From assembly GCF_001437155.1 (NCBI RefSeq), contig NZ_JQAR01000006.1, positions 18,550-82,549 of the forward strand: 64,000 nucleotides of DNA. The letters are read 5' to 3'. Made by a program: the position numbers and the translations under genes. The notes beneath the pieces are model-generated. The model did no database searches and was not told the DNA's origin. It worked only from the letters and a program-made list of their open reading frames with translations. Shown here piece by piece: positions 9,625 to 18,100 of the stretch; the stretch's first letter is position 1, and the number at the start of each line of letters is the position of its first letter. The stretch comes from Liquorilactobacillus mali. Its GTDB lineage: Bacteria > Bacillota > Bacilli > Lactobacillales > Lactobacillaceae.

Positions 9625-10641
9625 TTAATATTGGATTTTTACCGGTCGACCAATTTTTTGCGATTCTAAAGCCGCATTAGAACAACACATTGCTTTTAGA
9701 GCATCTTCACCAGTACAGATAACTGACAAGTCTTCAAGTACTGATTTAACAAATAATGATTTTTCTTCTAGATATGCTTCTTCAAAACGATTTAAGTAAT
9801 AATCAAGCGGTTTTTTCAAAGCAACATTTTGTTCATTATAATATTCAACAGTTGATTTAGAAACATTTTCGGCCTTCAGCATACCCTTTGGCCCAAAAAC
9901 CTCTACTCTTTGATCATACCCATAAACTGCCTTACGGCTTTCATCAATCAAACCTAAAGCCCCGTTTTTAAACTTGACTGAAGCTGTTAGAGTATCAACA
10001 TCGTCAAATTCTGCAAGTTTGGGATCTATAAGGATCGATGATTCAATAAAGACCTCATCAATATCACTCCCAGCCTGATAACGTAACATGTCAAAATCAT
10101 GAGCAGTAAAATCCTGAATCAATCCACCAGAGTTCTTGATGAAATCATAGGGAATAACAAACGGATCACGCGCAACAACTTTAACAATTTGCGGTGTTCC
10201 AATCTCGCCATTTTTAACCCGTTCATGAATCTGTTTGAATTGTGGATCAAAGCGACGATTAAAACCAATTTGGAGTTTAATTCCCGCCTCTTTTACTTTT
10301 TCTAGGGTTGCTTTACATTCCGCGATTGATCCATCTTTTGAAAGAGGTTTTTCACAAAAAATATTTTTGTGTGCTTTGGCTGCATCTGCAATATTTTGTA
10401 GATGCTGTGACGAAGGTGTAAAGAAGAAAATGGCTGCAACTTCATCATTAACTAAAATATCATGATAATCCTTAGTCAACAACGGAATCCCTGACAAATT
10501 AAGTGTTTCTTTTCGCGATTCGATCAAAGGATCGGCAACAGCAATGATTTCGACTGAGTCCATGTGTTGTAACTGCTTAAAGTGCATCGAGCCATTGGTT
10601 CCTAGACCAACAACAGCAATTTTTAGTTTTTTTTCAGTCAT
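9625..10641 (-). CDS. Gfo/Idh/MocA oxidoreductase, second paralogue
   Basis: 338 aa, clearly related to the 8482-9486 product. Shared features are GLGTNGSMH for the nucleotide, K98 in CEKPLSKD, IGFNRRFDPQF, and D177 and H181 in QDFTAHDFD. All catalytic residues are present. Close relationship suggests the two act on related substrates or on successive steps, such as oxidation of one inositol isomer and reduction to another (inference). AAGGAGG lies ten bases before the ATG and overlaps the end of the upstream gene, 12 bases away, so co-translation is likely. Confidence 0.87.
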   Translation of the reverse strand: MTEKKLKIAVVGLGTNGSMHFKQLQHMDSVEIIAVADPLIESRKETLNLSGIPLLTKDYHDILVNDEVAAIFFFTPSSQHLQNIADAAKAHKNIFCEKPLSKDGSIAECKATLEKVKEAGIKLQIGFNRRFDPQFKQIHERVKNGEIGTPQIVKVVARDPFVIPYDFIKNSGGLIQDFTAHDFDMLRYQAGSDIDEVFIESSILIDPKLAEFDDVDTLTASVKFKNGALGLIDESRKAVYGYDQRVEVFGPKGMLKAENVSKSTVEYYNEQNVALKKPLDYYLNRFEEAYLEEKSLFVKSVLEDLSVICTGEDALKAMCCSNAALESQKIGRPVKIQY

Positions 10642-10653
10642 AATTTTACCTCC

Positions 10654-11670
10654 TTATTGATAAAGTACAGGTCGTTCAGGTAATTTAATTTCAACAACTT
10701 GCTGACTTTGCTGACTTTCGACCGCATTATCCGCTGTTAAAGCTGCAACTAGTCCATCCCATGCGGTTGGTCCAGCAGGTGCCTCATGTCTTGTTGCCTG
10801 ATCAATAAAATCTTGCATTTCAAGTTGATATGCTTCCTCAAAGCGATAAGTCCAATCATGATCAATTTCATGATAAATTTTGCCTACTGAATGCATCTCC
10901 AATTTCGGCATATCTGGTAATTCAGCGATTCCCTTTTCACCAATAATTTGGCACTTAACATCATACCCATACTGCGAATTTTGAGTTAAATAGGTATTGA
11001 CGATAGCCCCTTGTTTCATTTTTACTGTAGCTATTTGCGGATCAACAAGATTATCATTTTTGTTTAAAGAATTTTGTCTAGCATACTGTACTTGGACAGA
11101 AACATAATCATCACCAAACAGCCAATGAATAATGTCAATCTCATGGATAAAAGCATCATTGATCATATTAGGTGTTTCAAAGTAATTTGTTGCTGGTTCA
11201 GCAGTAAAATGCCGACAATATCCCATTAAAGGTTTTCCAATTTTCCCACCATCAATAGTTTGTTTTAACTGTTGGTAGAACGGATCATAACGCCGCATGA
11301 AACCAACCTGCAAAAAGCGCTGATTTTCCTCAATTTCGGCTGCCACAATTTTTTGACAATCTTCATAGGTAGTAGCCAATGGTTTTTCAGAAAAAACTGG
11401 TTTATGGGCCTTAATTGCCGCTAGGATTGGCTCAACATGTGCATCATTTCGACTGCAAACCAAGACAGCATCAACTTCCTCAGAATTTACCAACTCATCA
11501 ATTGAAGAAGCAATTTTTGCTGTCAAATTATAATCACGAACAATTTTTTGAGCTGCGGCTGAGAAAACATCAAATACAAACGTAATTTGTGCGCCTTTTA
11601 ATTTATTAACAATATTTGCTGTATGAGTGTGCGCGATTGCACCACAACCAACTAAACCTAGTCTTAACAT
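10654..11670 (-). CDS. Gfo/Idh/MocA oxidoreductase, third and more divergent paralogue
   Basis: 338 aa. Rossmann motif GCGAIAHTH, catalytic K97 in SEKPLATT, and D172/H176 in NDAFIHEIDIIHW, matching the IolG numbering exactly. The conserved VGFMRRYDPFY replaces the GFNRRFD of its two neighbours, and the middle part differs more, so it belongs to another subgroup of the family. It sits 19 bases after the GlcU/RbsU-type porter and 12 before the next dehydrogenase, inside one probable operon. Exact substrate unknown. Confidence 0.87.
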   Translation of the reverse strand: MLRLGLVGCGAIAHTHTANIVNKLKGAQITFVFDVFSAAAQKIVRDYNLTAKIASSIDELVNSEEVDAVLVCSRNDAHVEPILAAIKAHKPVFSEKPLATTYEDCQKIVAAEIEENQRFLQVGFMRRYDPFYQQLKQTIDGGKIGKPLMGYCRHFTAEPATNYFETPNMINDAFIHEIDIIHWLFGDDYVSVQVQYARQNSLNKNDNLVDPQIATVKMKQGAIVNTYLTQNSQYGYDVKCQIIGEKGIAELPDMPKLEMHSVGKIYHEIDHDWTYRFEEAYQLEMQDFIDQATRHEAPAGPTAWDGLVAALTADNAVESQQSQQVVEIKLPERPVLYQ

Positions 11671-11689
11671 TTAAAATTCCTCCTTAAAT

Positions 11690-12547
11690 CTATTGTTTAG
11701 TAACTCCAATCATAATTGCACCAAGGACAACGAGACTTAATCCAAACAATGTAAACTTCAACTCTTTTTTAGTTTTATGTTCATGCAGTATCAGTAACCC
11801 ACCAACAGTAGCAACGACAACATTTAATTGTGAAAGTGTCCAACCAACTACCACACCATTCATTGCGTTACTAAACAAAATTGCTAGATTAGCTGCAGCA
11901 AAACAAGCACCTGTTAGCAAGTTTTGAAACGTCTTTTTACCAAACATTTGATTATCCTTTTGAAAAGCAACTAGAATACTTGTAGAAATCAGCATTGCGA
12001 TTGCTTGCGGCATTAAAACATCCCACCCATTTAAGTTGAAGATTTGTGGTAGTAATGCATAACCCACAAAACCAAGTGATGAAACGGTTAAAATAATCAC
12101 ACCACTTTTAACATTTTTATTTTTGTTAACCTTACTTTCCTGAAAAGTAGTCAACCAAATTCCAATAATAATAATAATTAATGATGCAATACCCAAAACA
12201 TACTGCCAACCGCTAGTCCATTCATGAAAAACGATGGCTCCAAAAAGCGAGGCCCCCACCAATTGTTCCCCAGTACTAATTGGCATTGCCATTGAAATGT
12301 CGAGCAAGTCAAAGGATTTAACCTGTAGGATTTGCCCGATGCTCCAGAAAACTCCACATAAAATTGATCCCCAAAGCAAATCAGCAGTGACAACTGGTCG
12401 ATGGAACATAAAAATAATGATTGCCATAATAGTTGTGCCAATTACCATTCCCATTACTTTGTTGGTAAATTTGCCACCAACCTTTTGCATAACAATTGAC
12501 TGAAATCCCCAACCTAATGCTGGGATTAAACCGATTAATAGACCCAT
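11690..12547 (-). CDS. GRP family sugar porter (GlcU/RbsU type)
   Basis: 285 aa membrane protein with ten hydrophobic helices, of the glucose/ribose porter family in the drug/metabolite transporter superfamily. It begins MGLLIGLIPALGWGFQSIV, as GlcU and RbsU do, and carries SIGQILQVKSFDLL and the helix-9 region LSQLNVVVATVGGLLILHE. I start it at 12547 because TAGGAGGCGAG lies just upstream; an in-frame start further up would add 30 polar residues before the first helix. First gene of the unit with the dehydrogenases, so probably brings in their substrate. The substrate is not readable from sequence. Confidence 0.87.
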   Translation of the reverse strand: MGLLIGLIPALGWGFQSIVMQKVGGKFTNKVMGMVIGTTIMAIIIFMFHRPVVTADLLWGSILCGVFWSIGQILQVKSFDLLDISMAMPISTGEQLVGASLFGAIVFHEWTSGWQYVLGIASLIIIIIGIWLTTFQESKVNKNKNVKSGVIILTVSSLGFVGYALLPQIFNLNGWDVLMPQAIAMLISTSILVAFQKDNQMFGKKTFQNLLTGACFAAANLAILFSNAMNGVVVGWTLSQLNVVVATVGGLLILHEHKTKKELKFTLFGLSLVVLGAIMIGVTKQ

Positions 12548-12663
12548 ACTCTCGCCTCCTATATTAAATAAATCACAATAAAATCTAAAACTAAAGGTGT
12601 TTAAAAATTGGACTTGGTAACGGATACATAGTATCATAATCAGTGAAATGGTATTGTTATATT

Positions 12664-12710
12664 GTGCATTTTGTTAATTAGTGAGCATTTAATTTTATTA
12701 TTGAATGCTT
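12664..12710. promoter_or_regulatory. Possible operator half-sites in the divergent AraC/porter region
   Basis: Between the porter operon and the AraC-type gene the motif GCATT recurs: GTGCATT (12664-12670) and GAGCATT (12683-12689), 19 bases apart in direct orientation, then AATGCTT (12704-12710) inverted. AraC-type proteins often bind direct repeats about two helical turns apart. No clear -35/-10 pair was found. Confidence 0.3.
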
Positions 12711-12760
12711 ATCTAAATCATCTTTTTATGTTATGCAAATTTAGAAGGAGATGAAACTTC

Positions 12761-13585
12761 ATGAAACAAGTTTTTTGGCAAAATGATAAAGAAATCGAAT
12801 TTAATAATGATAAAGGCTGTTTGGCTTATATTTATAAAATAACTACCGAGGAACACTATTTTTTTCGTGGAGCTCATTCACATGAAACAGTATCTGAGAT
12901 CACTTTTATTTTAGATGGCCAAAATACTTATTTCTTAGAGGATACTTTTTTCAATGTATACGCTAATGATGTTCTCTTCTACAACAAGGAAGTTATTCAC
13001 GAAGAAGGAAACTGCCTACCTTCGATATGTATTGGATTGTATGGTGACATTTTTTCAACGCTTGGTAAAAGTTTTTTGTTGCATCTTGATGAAGAAGATT
13101 TTGCTATTCTTGCCGAATTAGCCCAAAATGCCTATCATTTGGTAAGGTCAAATCAAGTAGAAATGGCTGAAAGTCTAGTATTGAATTTAATTATTCAACA
13201 ATTGAATTCGCTAATTTACCAAAATTATTCAAGACTAAAATTGATTGTTCCTAGTGAAGGTACACAAAAAATTACCTTAATCAAACAATATATTGACCGT
13301 CATTTTCAGGAGAACATAGATATTGCTTGCCTGTCTACGGAAAATAATTCCTCACGTTCATATATTCAGCATCAATTTAAAAATAATTTTTTACGTACAC
13401 CCATCAACTACCTGATTTCAAGACGAATTGGGGAGGCACAAACAGTATTAATCAGTAAACCAGATTATCCAGTTACACATATTGCTTTTGACATGGGTTT
13501 TCATAGTTTGAGTCACTTTGATCATGTGTTTACTAAAATATCTGGGATATCTCCTACTGAATACCGAAATCACTATATGAATTAA
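12761..13585 (+). CDS. AraC family transcriptional regulator
   Basis: 274 aa. The N-terminal cupin-like sensing domain (about residues 20-110) contains FFRGAHSHETVSEITFILDG and a second His/Glu strand ending NKEVIHEE. The C-terminal double helix-turn-helix (about 175-274) ends with the family signature GFHSLSHFDHVFTKISGISP followed by TEYRNHY. Read divergently from the porter/dehydrogenase operon 213 bases away, so it most likely controls that operon in response to its sugar (inference). AGAAGGAGATG lies just before the start. Followed by a bidirectional terminator. Confidence 0.9.
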   Translation: MKQVFWQNDKEIEFNNDKGCLAYIYKITTEEHYFFRGAHSHETVSEITFILDGQNTYFLEDTFFNVYANDVLFYNKEVIHEEGNCLPSICIGLYGDIFSTLGKSFLLHLDEEDFAILAELAQNAYHLVRSNQVEMAESLVLNLIIQQLNSLIYQNYSRLKLIVPSEGTQKITLIKQYIDRHFQENIDIACLSTENNSSRSYIQHQFKNNFLRTPINYLISRRIGEAQTVLISKPDYPVTHIAFDMGFHSLSHFDHVFTKISGISPTEYRNHYMN

Positions 13586-13705
13586 CTTGACCCAATAATA
13601 TCACTTAGCCTATGCTATTTCGGTGACTACAAGATCAAAGACAGAAAATCTACCTGTTACTAATATGTCCATCTTATAAAATGGATAAAGTACAAAAAAG
13701 AAGAA

Positions 13706-13737
13706 GTGTGGCATAAGTCGGGAAACTTGAGTATTAA
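13706..13737 (+). repeat. Dispersed repeat copy A
   Basis: About 32 bases starting GTGTGGCATAAGTCGGGAAA and ending TTGAGTATTAA, similar to 33906-33938. It lies in the non-coding gap after the AraC gene. The gap 13586-13958 otherwise holds only the terminator at 13828-13877. Confidence 0.45.
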
Positions 13738-13827
13738 TACAGAATTGCAAACATTTCGCGTACTTTGCTATGAGTAATTCAAAATCAGATGGAAAATTTT
13801 GACTTATGGAACAAATTTATATGGAGT

Positions 13828-13877
13828 AAATAGGGGAGCCGGTTCAAATTATAACTTTTGACCCGGCCCCTCTATTT
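13828..13877. terminator. Bidirectional terminator between AraC gene and adenosyltransferase gene
   Basis: 21-base arms at 13828-13848 and 13857-13877 pair with two mismatches and one G-U, including the GC-rich core GCCGG/CCGGC. A/T-rich flanks (AAATAG, CTATTTT) provide a T-run in either direction. Confidence 0.85.
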
Positions 13878-13958
13878 TGTAATATGACCCAACTCTACTG
13901 TTAGATTTCTTTATAATCCAACAGGTAAATTATCTAACCTTTGAACTAAGTTCTTTAT

Positions 13959-14492
13959 TTATACCTGTTTTTCCGATATACCTGCTTGCCAATTCACATA
14001 ACGAGCCATTGCAAACAAGTAATCAGACAATCTATTTGTATACCGTAAAATTGATGCTGTTATTGATTCATCTTGAGTAGCTAAAAAGTCCACTGATCGT
14101 TCAGCCCGCCGTGCAAGGGTCCTAGCATACTGAATTTCAGCAGCAACTGAGTTACCACCGGGTAACACAAAGGCCTTCAATGGAGGTACTTCTCCCATCC
14201 ATTTATCAATTTTAACTTCCAAACGCATTACGTGGGTATCAGTAATTGTTTGATGGCGTGGCACACCTATATCCGCTAGCAACTCATATAATTCTGTCTG
14301 CAACATTAAAAGTTCATTACCTAACCACTTGGCATATCCATCATAATCTATATGAGCACGAACAACACCTAACCACGAATCTAACTCATCAATATCACCC
14401 AAAGCCTTAATTTGAGGGTCATATTTAGGTATCTGCCCACCTTTTATTTGAATAGTAGTTCCTTGATCGCCACGTTTCGTGTACAGTTTCAT
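13959..14492 (-). CDS. PduO-type cob(I)alamin adenosyltransferase
   Basis: Makes adenosylcobalamin from cob(I)alamin and ATP; 177 aa. Family motifs seen: MKLYTKRGDQGTT at the N-terminus (ATP site), the helical bundle with RTLARRAERSVDFL, and NRLSDYLFAMARY near the C-terminus. I use the ATG at 14492 because GGAGG lies seven bases upstream; the in-frame ATG 18 bases earlier precedes that ribosome site. It is divergent from the AdoCbl-dependent ribonucleotide reductase, so its natural customer is next door. No propanediol or ethanolamine genes are present. Confidence 0.93.
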   Translation of the reverse strand: MKLYTKRGDQGTTIQIKGGQIPKYDPQIKALGDIDELDSWLGVVRAHIDYDGYAKWLGNELLMLQTELYELLADIGVPRHQTITDTHVMRLEVKIDKWMGEVPPLKAFVLPGGNSVAAEIQYARTLARRAERSVDFLATQDESITASILRYTNRLSDYLFAMARYVNWQAGISEKQV

Positions 14493-14575
14493 CTTTAGTC
14501 CTCCAATCATATTTTGTATTTCACTTCAAACAGTATCATGTTAAAAGCATTTATTTTAAAAGTCAAGACTTTAAA

Positions 14576-14621
14576 TACAGTATATTGTGTGTATAATGAT
14601 TTTTGTACACAATATGTTGTA
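14576..14621 (+). promoter_or_regulatory. Two NrdR-like boxes around the RNR promoter
   Basis: TACAGTATATTGTGTG (14576-14591) and TACACAATATGTTGTA (14606-14621) both resemble the NrdR consensus ACACwATATwTwGTGT. Their starts are 30 bp apart, close to three helical turns, the usual NrdR arrangement. A TATAAT at 14592-14597 sits between them, so binding would block the promoter. No cobalamin riboswitch was seen in this leader, which is only 35 nt from box 2 to the ATG. Confidence 0.8.
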
Positions 14622-14655
14622 TTTAATTAAAATGCTTATTTAGGAGGAAACAGTT

Positions 14656-16842
14656 ATGAAAGAAATAATTACCATACCAGATACTGTCATTAACAACATT
14701 ATGCAAAACGTTGCGCCACATTGGGGCCCACTTGGTTGGGTAACATACAAACGAACATATGCACGTTGGATATCTAACAAAAACCGCAGTGAAGAGTGGC
14801 CGGAAACAGTGAAACGGGTGGTTGAAGGCAATATTAATCTAGATCCTCGTTTGCATAAAGACAATCCAAACCCAGAAGTTGTCCATTCTTTGTCTATGGA
14901 GGCACAACAACTATTTAAGATGATCTATGGTTTGGCAGCAACACCTAGCGGCCGAAATCTATGGATTTCTGGAACTGATTATCAGCAGCGTAACGGTGAT
15001 TCACTTAATAATTGCTGGTTTATTGCGATTCGTCCACAAGCATACGGTAATAGCCATATTGAGCCAATTATGGTATCAAAGACCGAAAAAGCTGTTTCAA
15101 TGCCCTTCGCTTTTCTATTTGACCAGTTAATGAAAGGCGGTGGCGTTGGTTTTTCAGTTGAAAAAAATAATGTTGCAAAGATTCCAGCCGTTGATCATGC
15201 CATAAATTTGCAAATTATTATTAGTCACGACAGTGCTGCATATGATGAGTCCCTGGCAACAGGAGCTAAAGACCGTGACAAAGCATTGATTGCCCGTGAT
15301 GCCCTTATTTATGTGCTTCCAGACACGCGCGAAGGATGGGTAGAGGCATTAGCCCAACTCATTGATGCCCACTTTATTGGAAATTACAAGGAGATCGTGT
15401 TTGACATAAGCAAAATTCGTGCACGGGGTGTACGAATTCATGGGTTCGGAGGAACCGCATCAGGACCTGCTCCATTAATTGAAATGTTGAAGGATGTAAA
15501 CGCCATCATTAACAACAAAGTCAGCGCAAAGCTCAACTCGGTCGACTGCACAGACATTAGTAACCTGATTGGTAAAGCAGTTGTTGCTGGTAACGTGCGA
15601 CGTTCCGCCGAAATTGCTCTTGGGGATAGTAATGACTATAATTTTATTACCATGAAACAAAATAAAGATAAGCTTTATCACCATCGCTGGGCTTCAAACA
15701 ATAGTATTATCACTGACGAAAAGTACGCAAATTATGGTGACGTAGCAGAAGCCGTCGCAAAAAATGGTGAACCTGGAATCTTCAATCTAGATATGTCACG
15801 AAATTACGGACGGATCGCAGATGGTCGGCAAAATAATGTCGATGCATCTGTAGAAGGGACTAACCCTTGTGGTGAAATTTCGTTATCAAATGGTGAGCCT
15901 TGCAACCTTTTTGAAGTATTCCCGAGCATAGCTGAAGAACAAGGATGGAAACTAAAAGACGTTGTCACTTTAGCTGCCCGTTATACTAAAAGAATAACTT
16001 TCAGTCACTACGACTGGGAGGTATCGCGGCAAAGTATTGCCAAAAATCGGCGAATTGGTGTCTCCCTTTCCGGCATTCAAGATTGGTTTCTAAAAGACTT
16101 CGGTAATCGAGTTGTGACAGGATTTAACACTGAGGGTGACGCTATCTTTGATAAGCGAATTGTTCATGCTATTGATGAGCTTTACCATAACGTTGTACAA
16201 GCTGACAATGAATATTCTGCTGTGTTGGCCTGCAATAGATCAATCAAGCACACCACAGTTAAACCCAGTGGAACCGTATCAAAACTCGCTGGTGTCTCTG
16301 AGGGCATGCACTTTCACTATAGTAACTATCTGATTCAAAGAATCCGCTTTCAGGAAAGTGATCCGCTTCTTCCGGTACTACAAAAATGTGGATACCACAT
16401 TGAACCAGATGTTTACACCCAAAATACTAAGTGTGTCGAGTTTCCAGTAAAATCCGCACATGCAGACAGCGAACATTTTGCTAGTGCAGGTAATGTATCA
16501 ATTGCTGAACAGCTTGCCACTCAAGCATTTTTACAAAAATATTGGTCAGATAATGCCGTTTCCTGCACGATTACATTCCAACCAAGCGAAACACAGCAAA
16601 TTGCTCCCCTATTGGCTAAATATCGAAATGCCATTAAGTCAACATCATTACTGCCATATGCTGGTGATGCCTTCGAGCAGGCACCGAAACAACCAATCAC
16701 AAATACAGAATATAAAGCATGCCTGACAAAAATTACCGATGATGTTGAAATGGTCTATGCCCGTGAACATGGACTGGAAAATCAGGACCTGGAAATTGTC
16801 GGCCAACAGGATTGTGTTGACGGTTCATGTCCAATTAAATAA
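14656..16842 (+). CDS. nrdJ: Adenosylcobalamin-dependent ribonucleoside-triphosphate reductase (class II RNR)
   Basis: Reduces NTPs to dNTPs with a cobalamin-generated thiyl radical; monomeric, 728 aa, close to the 739-aa L. leichmannii enzyme. Seen: C120 in NNCWFIAIRPQ (one of the active-site disulfide pair), NPCGEISLSNGEPCN with the radical Cys and catalytic Glu at about residue 400, the KPSGTVSKLAG loop, and the C-terminal redox pair C720/C725 in CVDGSCPIK. All essential residues appear present. TAGGAGG precedes the ATG by eight bases. Flanked by a cobalamin adenosyltransferase and a probable corrinoid uptake pair. The two NrdR-like boxes upstream indicate control by dNTP/ATP levels through NrdR. 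Confidence 0.96.
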   Translation: MKEIITIPDTVINNIMQNVAPHWGPLGWVTYKRTYARWISNKNRSEEWPETVKRVVEGNINLDPRLHKDNPNPEVVHSLSMEAQQLFKMIYGLAATPSGRNLWISGTDYQQRNGDSLNNCWFIAIRPQAYGNSHIEPIMVSKTEKAVSMPFAFLFDQLMKGGGVGFSVEKNNVAKIPAVDHAINLQIIISHDSAAYDESLATGAKDRDKALIARDALIYVLPDTREGWVEALAQLIDAHFIGNYKEIVFDISKIRARGVRIHGFGGTASGPAPLIEMLKDVNAIINNKVSAKLNSVDCTDISNLIGKAVVAGNVRRSAEIALGDSNDYNFITMKQNKDKLYHHRWASNNSIITDEKYANYGDVAEAVAKNGEPGIFNLDMSRNYGRIADGRQNNVDASVEGTNPCGEISLSNGEPCNLFEVFPSIAEEQGWKLKDVVTLAARYTKRITFSHYDWEVSRQSIAKNRRIGVSLSGIQDWFLKDFGNRVVTGFNTEGDAIFDKRIVHAIDELYHNVVQADNEYSAVLACNRSIKHTTVKPSGTVSKLAGVSEGMHFHYSNYLIQRIRFQESDPLLPVLQKCGYHIEPDVYTQNTKCVEFPVKSAHADSEHFASAGNVSIAEQLATQAFLQKYWSDNAVSCTITFQPSETQQIAPLLAKYRNAIKSTSLLPYAGDAFEQAPKQPITNTEYKACLTKITDDVEMVYAREHGLENQDLEIVGQQDCVDGSCPIK

Positions 16843-16871
16843 GTGTACTTTAAAGAATGGAGGATAGTATT

Positions 16872-17252
16872 ATGTCTTTTTTGAAACGTCTCGTCGTTAC
16901 CATGCTCACTATTTTGGTGATAACCACAGGTGTCGCTGGTTGTACTCAACAATCAACTAGTAAAACTAATAGCGATCACGCCACCATAGTATTGATCGTA
17001 AATCACAAACAAGTTGCCAAGAAGCATGTGGTAGTGGTTAAAAAAGAAACTATAATAAAAGCACTTAGGTCCAAATTTAAGGTAAAAACTACAAAGGGAT
17101 TCATTACCTCAATCAATGGTCACACACAGAATACGAAGAAAAATAAATATTGGATGTATAAGGTCAACGGTAAAACTGCATCCAAAGGTGCCGATGCTAC
17201 TACCATACACAAGGGCGATAAGGTTGCATTTACACTCAATGCACAGAAGTAA
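16872..17252 (+). CDS. DUF4430 (transcobalamin-like) lipoprotein
   Basis: 126 aa. Lipoprotein signal with positively charged start, hydrophobic core and lipobox VAGC (about residues 20-23), followed by a Ser/Thr linker. The mature part has the DUF4430 pattern: a strand region KTTKGFITSINGH, then NKYWMYKVNGKTASKGAD and KGDKVAFTL. DUF4430 resembles the C-terminal domain of transcobalamin/intrinsic factor. The start is placed at 16872 because GGAGG lies eight bases upstream, while the earlier in-frame ATG overlaps that site. It is 29 bases after nrdJ and its end overlaps the S-component gene, so a surface corrinoid-binding role is a reasonable inference. Confidence 0.82.
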   Translation: MSFLKRLVVTMLTILVITTGVAGCTQQSTSKTNSDHATIVLIVNHKQVAKKHVVVVKKETIIKALRSKFKVKTTKGFITSINGHTQNTKKNKYWMYKVNGKTASKGADATTIHKGDKVAFTLNAQK

Positions 17253-17772
17253 CCACATAGGCACACGGCGTCTAACATTTTTGGCCTTGATGACGGCGCT
17301 CTGTGTGGTAGGCCGCTTTGCATTCGTTTCTATTCCTAATGTACAACCAATAACGGCAATTGTTGTGTGGTTAACACTAACGATGGGTATTTTTGACGGT
17401 ACAGTGGTCTCCATGCTGAGTATGTTGATTACCAACCTGTTTATGGGTATGGGATATTGGACATTAGCACAACTAGCTGCATACTTCACAGTTGTCTTGC
17501 TGGTAGCATTGTTAGGACAATGGCATTGTTCGCATCCACTCTTGATTCACAGCATAATAGCCGCATGCATGGGCTTTGTCTATGGTTTTGCCGTTAGCCT
17601 GTTTCAAGCACCAATTCTCGGTGGGTTCCCTGCTGCATTCGCCTATTGGTTAGTCGGAATTCCATTTGACGCAATGCACGCGTTTGGCAACATTATTATT
17701 TATCCCTTGCTAGCTCCACGCCTCACTAAATTGATAAAGCGTTATCCAAGGTTTATTGATCCCCACAATTAG
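17239..17772 (+). CDS. ECF transporter S component, probably for cobalamin
   Basis: 177 aa membrane protein with about six hydrophobic segments, beginning MHRSNHIGTRRLTFLALMTA. ALMTALCVVGRFAFVSIPNVQP is typical of substrate-specific S components of energy-coupling-factor importers (CbrT/YpdP-like). It works with a shared EcfAAT module coded elsewhere. The ATG at 17239 lies inside the end of the DUF4430 gene (14-base overlap), and only a weak AAGG stands upstream, suggesting translational coupling. Position in a cobalamin-use cassette argues for a corrinoid substrate; the sequence alone does not prove it. Confidence 0.82.
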   Translation: MHRSNHIGTRRLTFLALMTALCVVGRFAFVSIPNVQPITAIVVWLTLTMGIFDGTVVSMLSMLITNLFMGMGYWTLAQLAAYFTVVLLVALLGQWHCSHPLLIHSIIAACMGFVYGFAVSLFQAPILGGFPAAFAYWLVGIPFDAMHAFGNIIIYPLLAPRLTKLIKRYPRFIDPHN

Positions 17773-18100
17773 ATAATCGATTGAAATTAAAGTTGTTAAT
17801 GACAATTAGGTGAAAAAATATTGGAGAAACTCTACATTTACTAGGCGGTACCATGTTATCCGTCTACAATTAAATTCATATCTTTTTTGGCTCATTTTAG
17901 ATATTTAGATTGCTGTAACTTTGAACCTGAAATGTTTCAGGTACATTGTCACATATTCCACACTATATCCGAATGAAGTTAAAATTTAGAGAATCAAAAA
18001 AAGCGACGTGAGTAGTCGCTTTTTTTGATTAACATATAATCATAGTCGAAAAAGATAAATTTATAGTAAATATGCCTCACCTAATACAATTGATAACGAA
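17773..18100. other. 328-base intergenic gap with palindrome and terminator
   Basis: No gene seen. It holds an 18-base palindrome (8-base arms, 2-base centre) ACCTGAAATGTTTCAGGT at 17925-17942, an operator-like size but not in front of any gene, and the terminator at 17992-18030. The remainder is A/T-rich with no clear signal. Confidence 0.6.
17992..18030. terminator. Bidirectional terminator
   Basis: Sixteen-base perfect arms (AATCAAAAAAAGCGAC / GTCGCTTTTTTTGATT) around a seven-base loop, with a T-run on either strand. It separates the S-component gene from the convergent phosphoribosyltransferase gene. Confidence 0.92.

Noticed and set aside
12178-12503. Long opposing reading frames inside the porter gene
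   Set aside because: They are shadows of the GlcU/RbsU-type gene, with no ribosome site and no family resemblance; the same applies to frames opposite fliI, cheA, flhA and others.
14493-14655. Cobalamin riboswitch before nrdJ or the adenosyltransferase gene
   Set aside because: The leader is only about 160 bases in total and shows no B12-box motif; the NrdR-like boxes explain the conserved pattern better.
17925-17942. 18-base palindrome ACCTGAAATGTTTCAGGT as an operator
   Set aside because: It lies between two convergent genes and in front of neither; no promoter is near, so no regulated gene can be named.
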